Origin: Pseudomonadota bacterium
Lineage (GTDB): Bacteria; Pseudomonadota; Gammaproteobacteria; Burkholderiales; Burkholderiaceae_B
Length of the DNA: 64,000 bases
Reading direction: 5' to 3'
Assembly: GCA_023423975.1 (NCBI GenBank)
Contig: JAFAEO010000013.1
Coordinates: 1-64,000, forward strand
Under the pieces are notes generated by a model. It saw nothing but the letters and a program-made list of their open reading frames with translations, ran no database searches and was not told where the DNA came from. The stretch's first letter is position 1; each line of letters opens with the position of its first letter. The position numbers and the translations under genes were made by a program. This document shows positions 44,090 to 54,024 of the stretch, one piece after another.

Positions 44090-44722
44090 TTACTTCTGCG
44101 ATTCGGCCATGGCCTGTTCCATGATTTTGACGCTGCGCTGATAGGCGGGCCGTTGCGTGATGCGGTCCACGTAGGCCTTGAACGCAGGGCGTGGTGCAAG
44201 TGCCCCGAACTGCATATAAAACCGGATTGCCGAACCCACGTACACATCGGCTGCAGTGAACTGTTCGCCGCAAATCCAGGTGGTGTCCGACACCGCCTGC
44301 TCCAGTACATCGACCGCACGCTCCAGTGTGCCAAAGCCCAGCATTGCGCTTTTGTCCGTCGGAATGGGCATACCCAGGGATTTCATGGTGATCGCTTCTT
44401 CCAGCGGCCCGGCCACAAAGAACAGCCAGCGGTAATAGGTGCCGCGCAACGGACTGTCGAGGGCGGGGGCCAGGTTTTTCTGCGGGTACTGATCTGCCAG
44501 AAATGCGCAGATGGCCGCGCCTTCGGTAACAACCTGGCTGTCATGCACGATGGCCGGGACCTTGCCCATGGGGTTGATGGCCAGATACTCGGGTGTTTTC
44601 ATTGCCCCCTGATAGTTCAGATAGACGGTATCGTAGGGTTCGCCCAGCTCTTCCAGCATCCAGTGGATAACCGCAGCACGGGACTGTGGGTTGGAGTAAA
44701 AGGTAATGCGGCTGGCTGACAT
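44090..44722 (-). CDS. Glutathione S-transferase family protein
   Basis: A 210-residue GST: thioredoxin-like N-domain (residues 1-80) with YSNPQSRAAVIHWMLEELG, NPMGKVPAIV containing the cis-Pro, and VTEGAAICAFLAD for glutathione binding, followed by an all-helical C-domain with WICGEQFTAADVYVG. Start 44722 has AAGGA upstream; the frame is open 18 codons further. Probably a cytosolic detoxification enzyme; the substrate is unknown. Confidence 0.9.
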   Translation of the reverse strand: MSASRITFYSNPQSRAAVIHWMLEELGEPYDTVYLNYQGAMKTPEYLAINPMGKVPAIVHDSQVVTEGAAICAFLADQYPQKNLAPALDSPLRGTYYRWLFFVAGPLEEAITMKSLGMPIPTDKSAMLGFGTLERAVDVLEQAVSDTTWICGEQFTAADVYVGSAIRFYMQFGALAPRPAFKAYVDRITQRPAYQRSVKIMEQAMAESQK

Positions 44723-44935
44723 GATCGAATCCTTACAGGAAAAAAGGGTGATAGGGAAAAAGGTTACGCTTCGCACTTATCATAGTGTGCAGGTGCAGGA
44801 CAGTGCAAATTGAATCGCAGGTCGGCACTTTGTCTTCCAGTGCGGTCAGGCGGTGCTTATAATGGGATGACAGGGTATGGCAGGCGCCACTGCACAGCGC
44901 AGGATTTTCATATTTTGAACGGATGAGGTTAAGCA

Positions 44936-46309
<1,374 letters not shown>

Positions 46310-46330
46310 CCACCATGATGAACATGCCTG

Positions 46331-46636
46331 GTGAATATGCAGCCTGAAATCGCAATGGAACAGCTCGAGTTTTTCGACATTCCCAGCCCCTGCCGGGGGA
46401 TATGCGAAGTGAACAGCCGCGGCCTGTGCCGGGGCTGTCTGCGCAACCGGGAAGAGCGGTTTCAATGGCAGACCTTTTCAGACTCCCGCAAGCGCGAAAT
46501 ATTGCGCCTGTGTACCCAGCGCAGGCACAAGCTGATTGTGGAAGCGCTGGCGGCACGAGCGCAAGCGGCCAGCGGTCATGCTGCAGATAACCAGACCGGT
46601 ATTGAAGACGACGAGCCACGCCTGCCGGGCACCTGA
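46331..46636 (+). CDS. DUF1289 protein
   Basis: A 101-residue protein whose core SPCRGICEVNSRGLCRGCLR has four Cys in the pattern C-x3-C-x7-C-x2-C, as in DUF1289 proteins, followed by W-x-x-F-S-D-S-x-K-R-E-I. The Cys pattern suggests a metal or iron-sulfur site. It starts at GTG 46331 or ATG 46337, right after fumC; its function has not been determined. Confidence 0.85.
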   Translation: MNMQPEIAMEQLEFFDIPSPCRGICEVNSRGLCRGCLRNREERFQWQTFSDSRKREILRLCTQRRHKLIVEALAARAQAASGHAADNQTGIEDDEPRLPGT

Positions 46637-46754
46637 TTGAAGCGCTAAAAAATCCTTTTTTTCTGTCATACCTATAAACGCGGGCAGTGGACGGCACGGG
46701 CAAAAAAAAGTTATAGTAGCTAGGAGTATTACCTTTTGCTATCGGAGGTCGAAA

Positions 46755-47033
46755 ATGACCGCAGCTACTTCAATCAAACTTGATGACGAACTGAAAAAAC
46801 GCATACAGTATTTAGCGGGTGTGCGCCAGCGCACGTCGCACTGGATCATGCGTGAGGCCATTACGCAGTATGTTGAGCGCGAGGAAAAACGTGAATCATT
46901 CAAACAGGAAGCAATACTGGCGTGGGAGAACTATCAGCAAACGGGTCTGCATCTGAAGGGTGAGGAAGCCGATATCTGGTTGGCCAAACTTGAAGCAGGT
47001 GAGGATACGGAACCACCCAAGTGTCACAATTGA
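46755..47033 (+). CDS. Ribbon-helix-helix antitoxin
   Basis: A 92-residue protein with an N-terminal ribbon-helix-helix DNA-binding domain, TSIKLDDELKKRIQYLA followed by RTSHWIMREAITQYVE, and a charged, probably flexible C-terminal half that would wrap the toxin. GGAGG precedes the start. Its last 13 bases overlap the toxin gene. Antitoxins of this kind usually repress their own promoter. Confidence 0.85.
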   Translation: MTAATSIKLDDELKKRIQYLAGVRQRTSHWIMREAITQYVEREEKRESFKQEAILAWENYQQTGLHLKGEEADIWLAKLEAGEDTEPPKCHN

Positions 47034-47311
47034 TCTGGACTCCGCCGACGCTGAATGATGTGCAACGGCTCTACCGCTTTCTGGCAGCCAGGGATACCGG
47101 CGCGGCGCAACGTGCAGTGAAAGCAATCCGGGCCGGGGTACAAATTCTTGTCCGTCAACCGGGCCTTGGCCGCCCCTTAGAAGATATGGATATGGATTTT
47201 CGGGAGTGGCTGATTGAGTTTGGAAGCAGGGGCTATGTTGTCCTGTACCGTATCGAGGACGATAGCGTCATTATTTTAGCTGTGCGTCATCAGACAGAAG
47301 CTGGATATTGA
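47021..47311 (+). CDS. RelE/ParE family toxin
   Basis: A 96-residue protein of the RelE/ParE fold, starting with GTG 47021 inside the antitoxin gene. Features: LIWTPPTLNDVQRLYRFLAAR, a central basic helix, PGLGRPLEDMDMDFREWLIEFGSRGYVVLYRI and the C-terminal VIILAVRHQTEAGY typical of ParE-like toxins (gyrase poisons). The RelE-type mRNA cleavage alternative is less likely because the catalytic residues of RelE are not evident. Confidence 0.85.
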   Translation: MSQLIWTPPTLNDVQRLYRFLAARDTGAAQRAVKAIRAGVQILVRQPGLGRPLEDMDMDFREWLIEFGSRGYVVLYRIEDDSVIILAVRHQTEAGY

Positions 47312-47442
47312 CTCAGGCATGTACTCCATGCAATCTGTGGCATCACTGGTGAGACGTGCCTGGACGGTGGGAAAATGCAAAAGGGGCGCGGCGCAACGCC
47401 TTTACCTTTCTACTGGCCTGTTGCACCACACCCTCGCTGTCG

Positions 47443-47895
47443 TTATGCGGTCGTGTTTTCGGTATTTGCTGCGGCATCATTGCCCGGGAACTGCGCCATA
47501 TCCATCCACATGATTTCCCAGATATGACCGTCCAGGTCGTTTATGCTGCGGCCATACATGAACCCATGTTCTTGTGGTTCCCGCGCTTCGGTCGCACCCA
47601 GCGCCAGGGCACGATTGGTGAACTCGTCTACCTGTTCCCGGGAGTCGCGACTGATACATAGCAGCACTTCGCTGCTTTTGTGGGCGTCGGCAATCGGTTT
47701 CGGGGTGAAATCGGAAAACCGCTGCTTCTGAAGAAACATCACGCTTGCCATCGGACTAATTTGCATGCATAGCGCGTTTTCATCACAGAACATGGCGTTA
47801 AAGGTAAAGCCCAGGCCCGAGAAAAAGGTTTTGGTCGCTTCAACCGAGGTAACCGGCAGATTAACGTAAAGCAGGGTGGGGTTGTCTGTATTCAT
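47443..47895 (-). CDS. VOC family (glyoxalase/bleomycin-resistance-like) protein
   Basis: A 150-residue member of the vicinal oxygen chelate superfamily: TLLYVNLPVTSVEATKTFFSGLGF at the N-terminus and GFMYGRSINDLDGHIWEIMWMD at the C-terminus, with the Glu metal ligand. Start 47895 has GGAG seven bases upstream. It follows a second VOC gene after 17 bp. No substrate is indicated. Confidence 0.85.
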   Translation of the reverse strand: MNTDNPTLLYVNLPVTSVEATKTFFSGLGFTFNAMFCDENALCMQISPMASVMFLQKQRFSDFTPKPIADAHKSSEVLLCISRDSREQVDEFTNRALALGATEAREPQEHGFMYGRSINDLDGHIWEIMWMDMAQFPGNDAAANTENTTA

Positions 47896-47912
47896 GGTGA
47901 ACTCCAGTAGGA

Positions 47913-48353
47913 TTATCGGGGTGATTTGCTGCCAAAGTAATTCAGATACCAGATCTTGCCGAACCTGTCGGTGAGCGCCACGAACAAGTCTGCCCATGGC
48001 GACGGCCCGGGTGGCACGGAAATGGTGCCGCCGCCGGCGAGAATCTCTACGCAACGGCGCAGGCTGTCCTCACTGTCAAGGCTCACGCCGAAGCCGAAAT
48101 CGTTGCCCGGACGATAGCCTGCAGGACCGCTCATGTCGGTCCCCAGAATCATAAAGTCCTGGTTGACCAGATGTCCATGCATGATTGCCTGGGGGTGGAG
48201 CGACGCCGTCGCGCAATCGGGCCCGGATGGCATGGGCGGGCTGTCGGCCACTGTCTGGAACTTCAGTTCGCCACCGAAGCAGGCATGGTACAGCGTGAGC
48301 GCCTGGCGACACTGGCCATCGAAATTCAGATAAGGTGATAGCGTGACGCGCAT
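47913..48353 (-). CDS. VOC family protein (PhnB/YjdN-like)
   Basis: A 146-residue PhnB-like VOC protein: LSPYLNFDGQCRQALTLYHACFGGE, HGHLVNQDFMILGTD and WADLFVALTDRFGKIWYLNY are characteristic. It forms an operon with the VOC gene downstream and is divergent from the AraC-type regulator. PhnB-like proteins mostly lack known enzymatic activity. Confidence 0.87.
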   Translation of the reverse strand: MRVTLSPYLNFDGQCRQALTLYHACFGGELKFQTVADSPPMPSGPDCATASLHPQAIMHGHLVNQDFMILGTDMSGPAGYRPGNDFGFGVSLDSEDSLRRCVEILAGGGTISVPPGPSPWADLFVALTDRFGKIWYLNYFGSKSPR

Positions 48354-48524
48354 GGGTGCCTCCGGTAGCCTGTCGTTGACATGTTGACACTATAGAGGCG
48401 CGACATGCATGCTGAAAAGTGCAGATAACGGCAATTGAACGGGTTGATTGCGACATCGTTCTGCCGTATAGTGAGCGCGTATCCGGTCGTGTTCGCTACC
48501 GGAAATCCGCAAGCGGAGTGTGCC

Positions 48525-49484
48525 ATGAAGCAGATTGTTTTTCTTGTACCCCAAGGCGTCAATCTTGCCGGTCTGGAACAGGCCAGACTGGGCCTTGCCG
48601 AAGCCTGCAGCTATCGTAAGCAGCAGAACCTGCCCATGCCGTTCGAAGTATCGCTGGCCGGCGCGCAAAGCGATATACGCGCCGGTAACGGGCATTACAC
48701 GATCCATCCGGATCATCTGTTGCCGAATATTCCGCAAGCGGATCTGTATATTGTGCCCCCAACTACGCCATCACCGGCAGCGTTAAGTGAAAACGCCGCC
48801 CTGATCGGCTGGATCGGTGCCAAATTTGCACAGGGTGCGCCGGTTGCCAGCCTGTGCATGGGCAGCTCCCTGCTGGCGGCGGCCGGTATTCTGGACGGGT
48901 TGCGGGCGGTGACCCATTGGCAGGCGCTGGAGGCCATGCAACAGGCCTTTCCCCGGGTGCGCTGGAATGCCGAGAAAACCATGGATTTTGATGGGGGCAT
49001 TTTTACCAGCGGCGGCGCCATATCGGCCAGTCGCCTGATCCTGCACCTGATTGAAATGCATTCGGACCGGGCCACGGCCATCTATTGCGCCAAGGTGTTC
49101 CAGCTTGATTACGAACGTCATTCACAGTTGCCCTTTTCCATTTTCAATGGCTGGAAAGCGCATGGCGACGCAAGCATCACTCCGGTGCAATCCTTTCTGG
49201 AGCGGCATTACTCCGAAAAAATTACCGTCGAACAATTGTGCGATTCTTTCGCCATGGGGCGACGCACCCTGGAGCGGCGTTTTCGCAAGGCCACCGGGCA
49301 ATCGGTATTGGAATATCAACAGCGCATCCGCGTGGAAGCGGCCAAGCGGCAGCTTGAAATGACCAGCAGTACGATTTCAGATGTGATGTACGGGGTGGGC
49401 TACAACGACGCCAAGGCCTTTCGCGATACCTTTCGAAAATATAGCGGCTTGTCGCCGCTGGCCTATCGCGAACGGTACCAGTAG
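48525..49484 (+). CDS. AraC family regulator with DJ-1/PfpI-like domain (GlxA type)
   Basis: A 319-residue regulator. Residues 1-185 form an amidotransferase-like domain with the nucleophile-elbow sequence ASLCMGSSLLAAAG, and residues 220-319 the AraC DNA-binding domain with helix-turn-helix motifs VEQLCDSFAMGRRTLERRFRK and ISDVMYGVGYNDAKAFRDTF. Start 48525 has GGAG upstream. It is divergent from the two VOC genes, which it may control. Confidence 0.88.
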   Translation: MKQIVFLVPQGVNLAGLEQARLGLAEACSYRKQQNLPMPFEVSLAGAQSDIRAGNGHYTIHPDHLLPNIPQADLYIVPPTTPSPAALSENAALIGWIGAKFAQGAPVASLCMGSSLLAAAGILDGLRAVTHWQALEAMQQAFPRVRWNAEKTMDFDGGIFTSGGAISASRLILHLIEMHSDRATAIYCAKVFQLDYERHSQLPFSIFNGWKAHGDASITPVQSFLERHYSEKITVEQLCDSFAMGRRTLERRFRKATGQSVLEYQQRIRVEAAKRQLEMTSSTISDVMYGVGYNDAKAFRDTFRKYSGLSPLAYRERYQ

Positions 49485-49701
49485 ACACGGACGGGGCCAG
49501 ACCTGACAGGCATGTGACATGAGCAGCCACTGGCGCATCCGTCGTCATCTGCGCTGCGCGTCATCAGGCCATATCGCTATCGCAGGCGTCGCTATCACTT
49601 TCCGCCGGCTCTGGAAGTGTCCACGCCGACGGCTTCATGTACAACAAGCTCAACTGTGAGCTGCCACCCCCGACGGGTGCAGGGGTGCTGCGTTGGCAAA
49701 C

Positions 49702-51054
49702 TCAATAAATGGCGCCCACACGCGGCTGCTTGCCGATTTCTTCGATGGCATGCATGCCTGTTTGCACCTGGTTCTCGGACAGTGACTTGCCGTATTGCGC
49801 CAGCCCGCGAACCTTGCTGCGAATCTCCTCGCGCGACAGGGTATTGCCCGGATCGCCCTTGGGTTCATCGACCCGGCCCTGCAGCGTACGACCGTCCTGG
49901 GTCACGACCGATACCTTGCCGATCCAGCGCTGTGGGTAGGCGGTGTCGACCTCTTCGTCCAGCTCCATGGTGACCCGGTCACGAAAATCCGCAACAGCCT
50001 GATCGTTAAGGGCTGCATCGAACTCAGGCATGCCGGCACGCTGGCGCAGGGCGATCAGCGCCAGCACGGTACCCATGGAGAATTTGGACTGGTGCACGGT
50101 CTCGGGGCGGGTGACCGCGCCCAGGACGTCGATGGCGCCCTGATGCACATGTGTAATCACACGGCTGATATCGGCGGCGGCCAGCCCATGGTCCTGCATA
50201 ACCTTTGCCAGCGCATCGGCGGCAGGATGCGTATGTCGGCACGAGGCGTGGTACTTGAATGAGGTTTCGGCCAGCGCCCAGCGCGAGCCCAGACGGTCGG
50301 TCAGGCGGGCCGGGTCGGCGTCGCTGGACATGCCTGCCCCCATGCCTTGTGTACCTTCAAGAATCTGTTTGGCGCCGGTAAAGCCATCGCGCGCCAGCCA
50401 GGCAGCCGTCAGGCCGTTGGCTGCCGCTTTGGCCGTATGCAACTGCTTGGAATCGGCGGCAGTACGCAAAAATTCCCATAAGCCCGCAGCCTGGGTGCCG
50501 GCCGAGCCGATGGCATCGAGCATTTGCGCAGGCGACAGTCCCATCAACCGACCGGCGGCCACGGCCGCCGCAATGGTGCCGGCCGTGCCGGTGGTATGAA
50601 AGATGCGATAGTGCGAACGCCCCAGAAACTCACCCACACGGATACCGACCTCGTAGCCGGCCACGCAGGCCGTCAGCAGATCGCGGCCCGAAGCGCCCGT
50701 TTCCTGAGCCACAGCCAGTGCTGCAGGAAACACCACGGCTGCCGGATGAAATACCGAACCGTTATGTACATCATCCTGCTCCACCATATGCGCTGCGGCG
50801 CCGTTGATCAGCGCCGCAAACAGCGGCGAGGTGGTCTGCGTAGAACCGATGATTTGCGCACTACCCTGGGCCGGGCCCATGGCCAGCGCAAAATCGCGAA
50901 TCGACTTGACCGGTCGCGCCGGATAGCCTGCGAGCATGGAACCAAAGGTATCCAGCAGAAAATCTTCACAGCGGGCAATAACCGCTGCAGGAATCATCTC
51001 ATAGCTGAGCGTGGCGGAAAATTCGGCGAGGGTGGCGCTGGGTGTTTGCGTCAT
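49702..51054 (-). CDS. MmgE/PrpD family protein in the itaconate cluster
   Basis: A 450-residue protein of the MmgE/PrpD superfamily (2-methylcitrate dehydratases and cis-aconitate decarboxylases). It has LLDTFGSMLAGY, NGAAAHMVEQDDVHNGSVFHPAAVVFPAAL and FKYHASCRHTHPAADAL. Start 51054 has AGGAAG upstream. A homologous gene (PA0881) belongs to the P. aeruginosa itaconate operon. Its reaction there is not settled; because itaconate is made by cis-aconitate decarboxylase of the same family, conversion of a C5/C6 tricarboxylate or related acid is plausible. Confidence 0.85.
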   Translation of the reverse strand: MTQTPSATLAEFSATLSYEMIPAAVIARCEDFLLDTFGSMLAGYPARPVKSIRDFALAMGPAQGSAQIIGSTQTTSPLFAALINGAAAHMVEQDDVHNGSVFHPAAVVFPAALAVAQETGASGRDLLTACVAGYEVGIRVGEFLGRSHYRIFHTTGTAGTIAAAVAAGRLMGLSPAQMLDAIGSAGTQAAGLWEFLRTAADSKQLHTAKAAANGLTAAWLARDGFTGAKQILEGTQGMGAGMSSDADPARLTDRLGSRWALAETSFKYHASCRHTHPAADALAKVMQDHGLAAADISRVITHVHQGAIDVLGAVTRPETVHQSKFSMGTVLALIALRQRAGMPEFDAALNDQAVADFRDRVTMELDEEVDTAYPQRWIGKVSVVTQDGRTLQGRVDEPKGDPGNTLSREEIRSKVRGLAQYGKSLSENQVQTGMHAIEEIGKQPRVGAIY

Positions 51055-51095
51055 AACAGGCTTCCTGGACAAAAAACGGATAATAATGGGCCGGA

Positions 51096-52256
51096 TCAGA
51101 ACGAGCGGGGCAGACCCAGAACGTGTTCGGCAACATAGGAATAAATCAGATTGGTTGAAATAGGCGCAACCTGGTACAGCCGGGTCTCACGGAACTTGCG
51201 CTCTACATCATATTCATTGGCAAAGCCGAAGCCGCCATGGAACTGCAAACAAGCATTGGCTGCTTCCCATGAGGCTTCCGAGGCCAGCAGCTTGGCCATA
51301 TTTGCCTGCGTGCCGCATGCCTGCTTGGCATCGAAGCGGCGCGCCGCTTCATAGCGCATCAGGCTGGCGGCCTCGATATTGATGAAGGCCTTGGCAATAG
51401 GAAACTGCACGCCCTGGTTCTGGCCTATCGGGCGGCCGAACACCTTGCGTTCCTTGACGTAGGCGCTGACTTTGTCGATGAACCAGTAACCGTCGCCGAT
51501 ACATTCGGCCGCAATCAGCGTGCGCTCTGCGTTCAGACCGTCCAGGATATATTTGAACCCCTTGCCTTCTTCGCCGATCAGGTTCTCTTCGGGCAGCTCC
51601 AGATTGTCGAAAAATAGCTCGTTGGTTTCATGGTTCACCATGTTGGGAATGGGCTGCAGGGTCATGCCGCCCTTGAGCGCGGCGTGAATATCGACCAGGA
51701 AAATGGACATGCCTTCGGACTTGCGGGTGACCTGATCCAGCGGAGTAGTGCGCGCCAGCAGAATCATGAGATCGGAATGCTGGACACGGGAAATCCATAC
51801 TTTCTGGCCATTGATCACATAACGACCGTCTTTTTTGACGGCGGTGGTTTTGATTTTGGTGGTGTCGGTGCCGGTGGTCGGTTCGGTCACGGCCATAGAC
51901 TGCAAACGCAACTGGCCGGTGGCGATCTTGGGCAGGTAGCGGTTTTTCTGCTCGTCCGACCCATGGCGCAGCAGCGTGCCCATGTTGTACATCTGGCCGT
52001 GGCAGGCTCCGGAATTACCCCCACAACGGTTGATCTCCTCCATGATGACGCTCGCTTCAGTTAGACTGAGGCCCGAACCACCATATTCCTGGGGAATCAG
52101 GGCAGCCAGCCAGCCAGCCTCGGTCAGGGCATTGACAAAGGTCTCGGGGTAGGCGCGTTTCTCGTCAATATCACGAAAATACTCAGCAGGAAATTGGGCG
52201 CACAAATCACGAATGGCATCGCGAATGTCCTGGTAGGCGTCAGCTTGATGTTGCAT
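51096..52256 (-). CDS. Acyl-CoA dehydrogenase in the itaconate cluster
   Basis: A 386-residue FAD acyl-CoA dehydrogenase: AVTEPTTGTDTTKIKT and KVWISRVQHSD for FAD binding, and FHGGFGFANEYDVERKFRETRLYQ near the end. The usual catalytic Glu position reads VAPISTN and lacks Glu, while LNAERTLIAAE (about residue 240) has Glu where isovaleryl-CoA dehydrogenase carries its base. A homologue (PA0879) is in the P. aeruginosa itaconate operon. It could handle a branched C5 thioester; this is inference. The start 52256 is chosen over an open frame 18 codons upstream. Confidence 0.87.
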   Translation of the reverse strand: MQHQADAYQDIRDAIRDLCAQFPAEYFRDIDEKRAYPETFVNALTEAGWLAALIPQEYGGSGLSLTEASVIMEEINRCGGNSGACHGQMYNMGTLLRHGSDEQKNRYLPKIATGQLRLQSMAVTEPTTGTDTTKIKTTAVKKDGRYVINGQKVWISRVQHSDLMILLARTTPLDQVTRKSEGMSIFLVDIHAALKGGMTLQPIPNMVNHETNELFFDNLELPEENLIGEEGKGFKYILDGLNAERTLIAAECIGDGYWFIDKVSAYVKERKVFGRPIGQNQGVQFPIAKAFINIEAASLMRYEAARRFDAKQACGTQANMAKLLASEASWEAANACLQFHGGFGFANEYDVERKFRETRLYQVAPISTNLIYSYVAEHVLGLPRSF

Positions 52257-52332
52257 GATGGAAGTCTCGGAAATGTTAACAGGAACAGCCTGTACTTTGA
52301 CAGATTGCATCGGTTCTGAATATTGATGTTTG

Positions 52333-52360
52333 CTTAACTAAGACTTTAGCGTTTATTAAG
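52333..52360. promoter_or_regulatory. Nested inverted repeats in the LysR/acyl-CoA dehydrogenase promoter region
   Basis: CTTAA (52333-52337) mirrors TTAAG (52356-52360), and within it CTAA (52338-52341) mirrors TTAG (52346-52349). The element lies just before the LysR ribosome site in the 115-bp divergent intergenic region and is a candidate LysR binding site. Confidence 0.4.
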
Positions 52361-52371
52361 GAGCACCGCAG

Positions 52372-53349
52372 ATGGCGATGCATTTTGACCTCACGGACAT
52401 GCAACTGATGGTGCACATCAGCGAAGTGAACAGCCTGACCAAGGGCGCCGAGCGCTCGCACCTGTCGTTGCCGGCAGCCAGCAACCGGGTGAAAAACCTG
52501 GAAAACAACCTGGGAACGGCTTTGCTGTACCGTAACAGCCAGGGTGTCACGCTGACCCCGTCGGGCGAAGCTTTTGTGCGCCATGCCCATATTGTGCTGC
52601 GTCAGCTGGAGCATTTGCGCGGCGATATCCGCGAATTTGCCGAAGGCATCAAGGGCAAGGTGCGGGTATATGCCAATACCACCGCCATGAACGAATTCAT
52701 GCCCGACATCCTGAGCCGCTATCTTGCCCTGCACCCGGATGTCAGTGTTGAATTGCGCGAACGCCTGAGTTATCGCATCGTCAAGCTGGTCAGCGAAGGG
52801 TTGGCCGATATCGGGGTGGTGGCCGGCATAGACGAAGACCAGATCGCCTCTGACGATGGCGTACGCTTCATTCCCTACCGTTCCGACAACCTGGTGCTGG
52901 TCACCTCGCAGAATCATCGGCTGGCGGCATACGATGAACTGGCGTTTGCAGAAACGCTGTCCTACGAGTTTGTGGGCCTTTCTGAATGGAGCGCGATTCA
53001 TGCATTTCTGAAGCAGGCCGCCGAGACGCTGGGCAGCCCCTTGCGCTTTCGTGTGGAAGTGGGCGGCTTTGAAGCTGCCTGCCGGATGATCGCGGCCAAT
53101 GCCGGCATTGGCGTGATTCCCGAAACGGCCGCTTTGCGCTATGTGACCAGCATGCCGCTGAAGATTATCCATCTGAGCGATAACTGGGCCTTGCGGCGTC
53201 TCTACGTTTGTGTGCGCCGACTGGAAGATTTGCCGTCTTTTGCGCAGGAACTGGTCGCGCTGATGCAGGCTGATGCCGGCATGTCGGGTGAGGCCGGTTC
53301 AGCCGAAGAGGAGCGGCGCTTGCGCAACCTCAAGCGCGGCAAGCGCTGA
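52372..53349 (+). CDS. LysR family regulator, probable itaconate-responsive activator
   Basis: A 325-residue LysR protein: helix-turn-helix domain at about residues 5-65 (LTKGAERSHLSLPAASNRVKNLE), linker and effector domain with GKVRVYANTTAMNEFMPDIL. AAGGAG precedes the start. It stands between the divergent acyl-CoA dehydrogenase/MmgE genes and the hydratase-transferase-lyase genes, the same gene set as the RipR-type regulator in other itaconate clusters. Control by itaconate or itaconyl-CoA is inferred from this context. Confidence 0.88.
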   Translation: MAMHFDLTDMQLMVHISEVNSLTKGAERSHLSLPAASNRVKNLENNLGTALLYRNSQGVTLTPSGEAFVRHAHIVLRQLEHLRGDIREFAEGIKGKVRVYANTTAMNEFMPDILSRYLALHPDVSVELRERLSYRIVKLVSEGLADIGVVAGIDEDQIASDDGVRFIPYRSDNLVLVTSQNHRLAAYDELAFAETLSYEFVGLSEWSAIHAFLKQAAETLGSPLRFRVEVGGFEAACRMIAANAGIGVIPETAALRYVTSMPLKIIHLSDNWALRRLYVCVRRLEDLPSFAQELVALMQADAGMSGEAGSAEEERRLRNLKRGKR

Positions 53350-54024
53350 GCCGGGACCCGAAGTGGCCACGGACACACTACATCCGGTGGCGCCGGGCCG
53401 AGTGCGCCGCTTGCCCGCCGGTTTCACCTATTTGCGCCATCGCATCAAGCACCGGCTAAGGCCTGCTTATTATCCGGTAAGGTTCCGGTATTGCGCGAGT
53501 GAGGTTGAGGTAGGCCTCCGATAGTGTCCCAATAGTACTCAAATAGTGCCCAAATAGTACACAAGCAATGCTCAGTGAACATGCCGGATAAGGGCCGCCA
53601 TAGGGTCAGGTAAAGTCCCCCTTTCAGGATTAATAATTCCCTGTGGTGGCCCTAACGGTTATGCTCATGGCTATCAGTTTTTGGCAGTGGCAGGGTTCAG
53701 TGCCCGCAGGTATGCCGGTTTTTCAGGGACGGGCCGGCGCAGCGGCAAGCCAGACTCAGCAGTTTGGTCGATTGACGCAGTGTGCCGGACACTATTGCAG
53801 TTGTGCTATAGCATTTGTGTTTGTGCGAAGGGTTTTATGAGCATGTTTGAGAAAGCATGCACGCATGAGGCGCGTAGCGGGATCAGCCAATCTGCGGCAA
53901 CCACTGCGTTACCAGGTGGCCGGTGCAGGACCCCAGTGCTGCTTTCAGGTGTGCCCACCACAGAACAGGCCCGGTCCGTTGCCCGAAGAATGTATTATTT
54001 TATTATTGTCAGGAAACAGTGCGA
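53350..54024. other. Long gene-free region upstream of the itaconate hydratase operon
   Basis: 675 bp between the LysR gene and the hydratase. Small open frames here (for example 53643-53840) lack ribosome sites and family features. The notable content is the 11-bp periodic repeat at 53520-53574 and, just before it, two copies of TCCGGTA also 11 bp apart (53473 and 53484). Promoter elements for the downstream operon are expected in this stretch. Confidence 0.55.
53520..53574. repeat. Five-unit 11-bp direct repeat
   Basis: Consecutive 11-bp units read GATAGTGTCCC, AATAGTACTCA, AATAGTGCCCA, AATAGTACACA and AGCAATGCTCA; the first four share ATAGTRYHCM. The period equals about one DNA helical turn, so repeated features face the same side. 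The array lies about 450-500 bp before the itaconate hydratase start. Confidence 0.75.

Noticed and set aside
47443..48353. VOC genes as the itaconate-cluster VOC member (PA0880 equivalent)
   Set aside because: They are separated from the itaconate genes by an AraC-type gene and are PhnB/general VOC types; I could not support a functional link.
53643..53840. Possible 65-residue protein upstream of the itaconate hydratase
   Set aside because: GTG start with no ribosome site, no homology pattern, and it overlaps other equally poor frames; the region is better read as regulatory.
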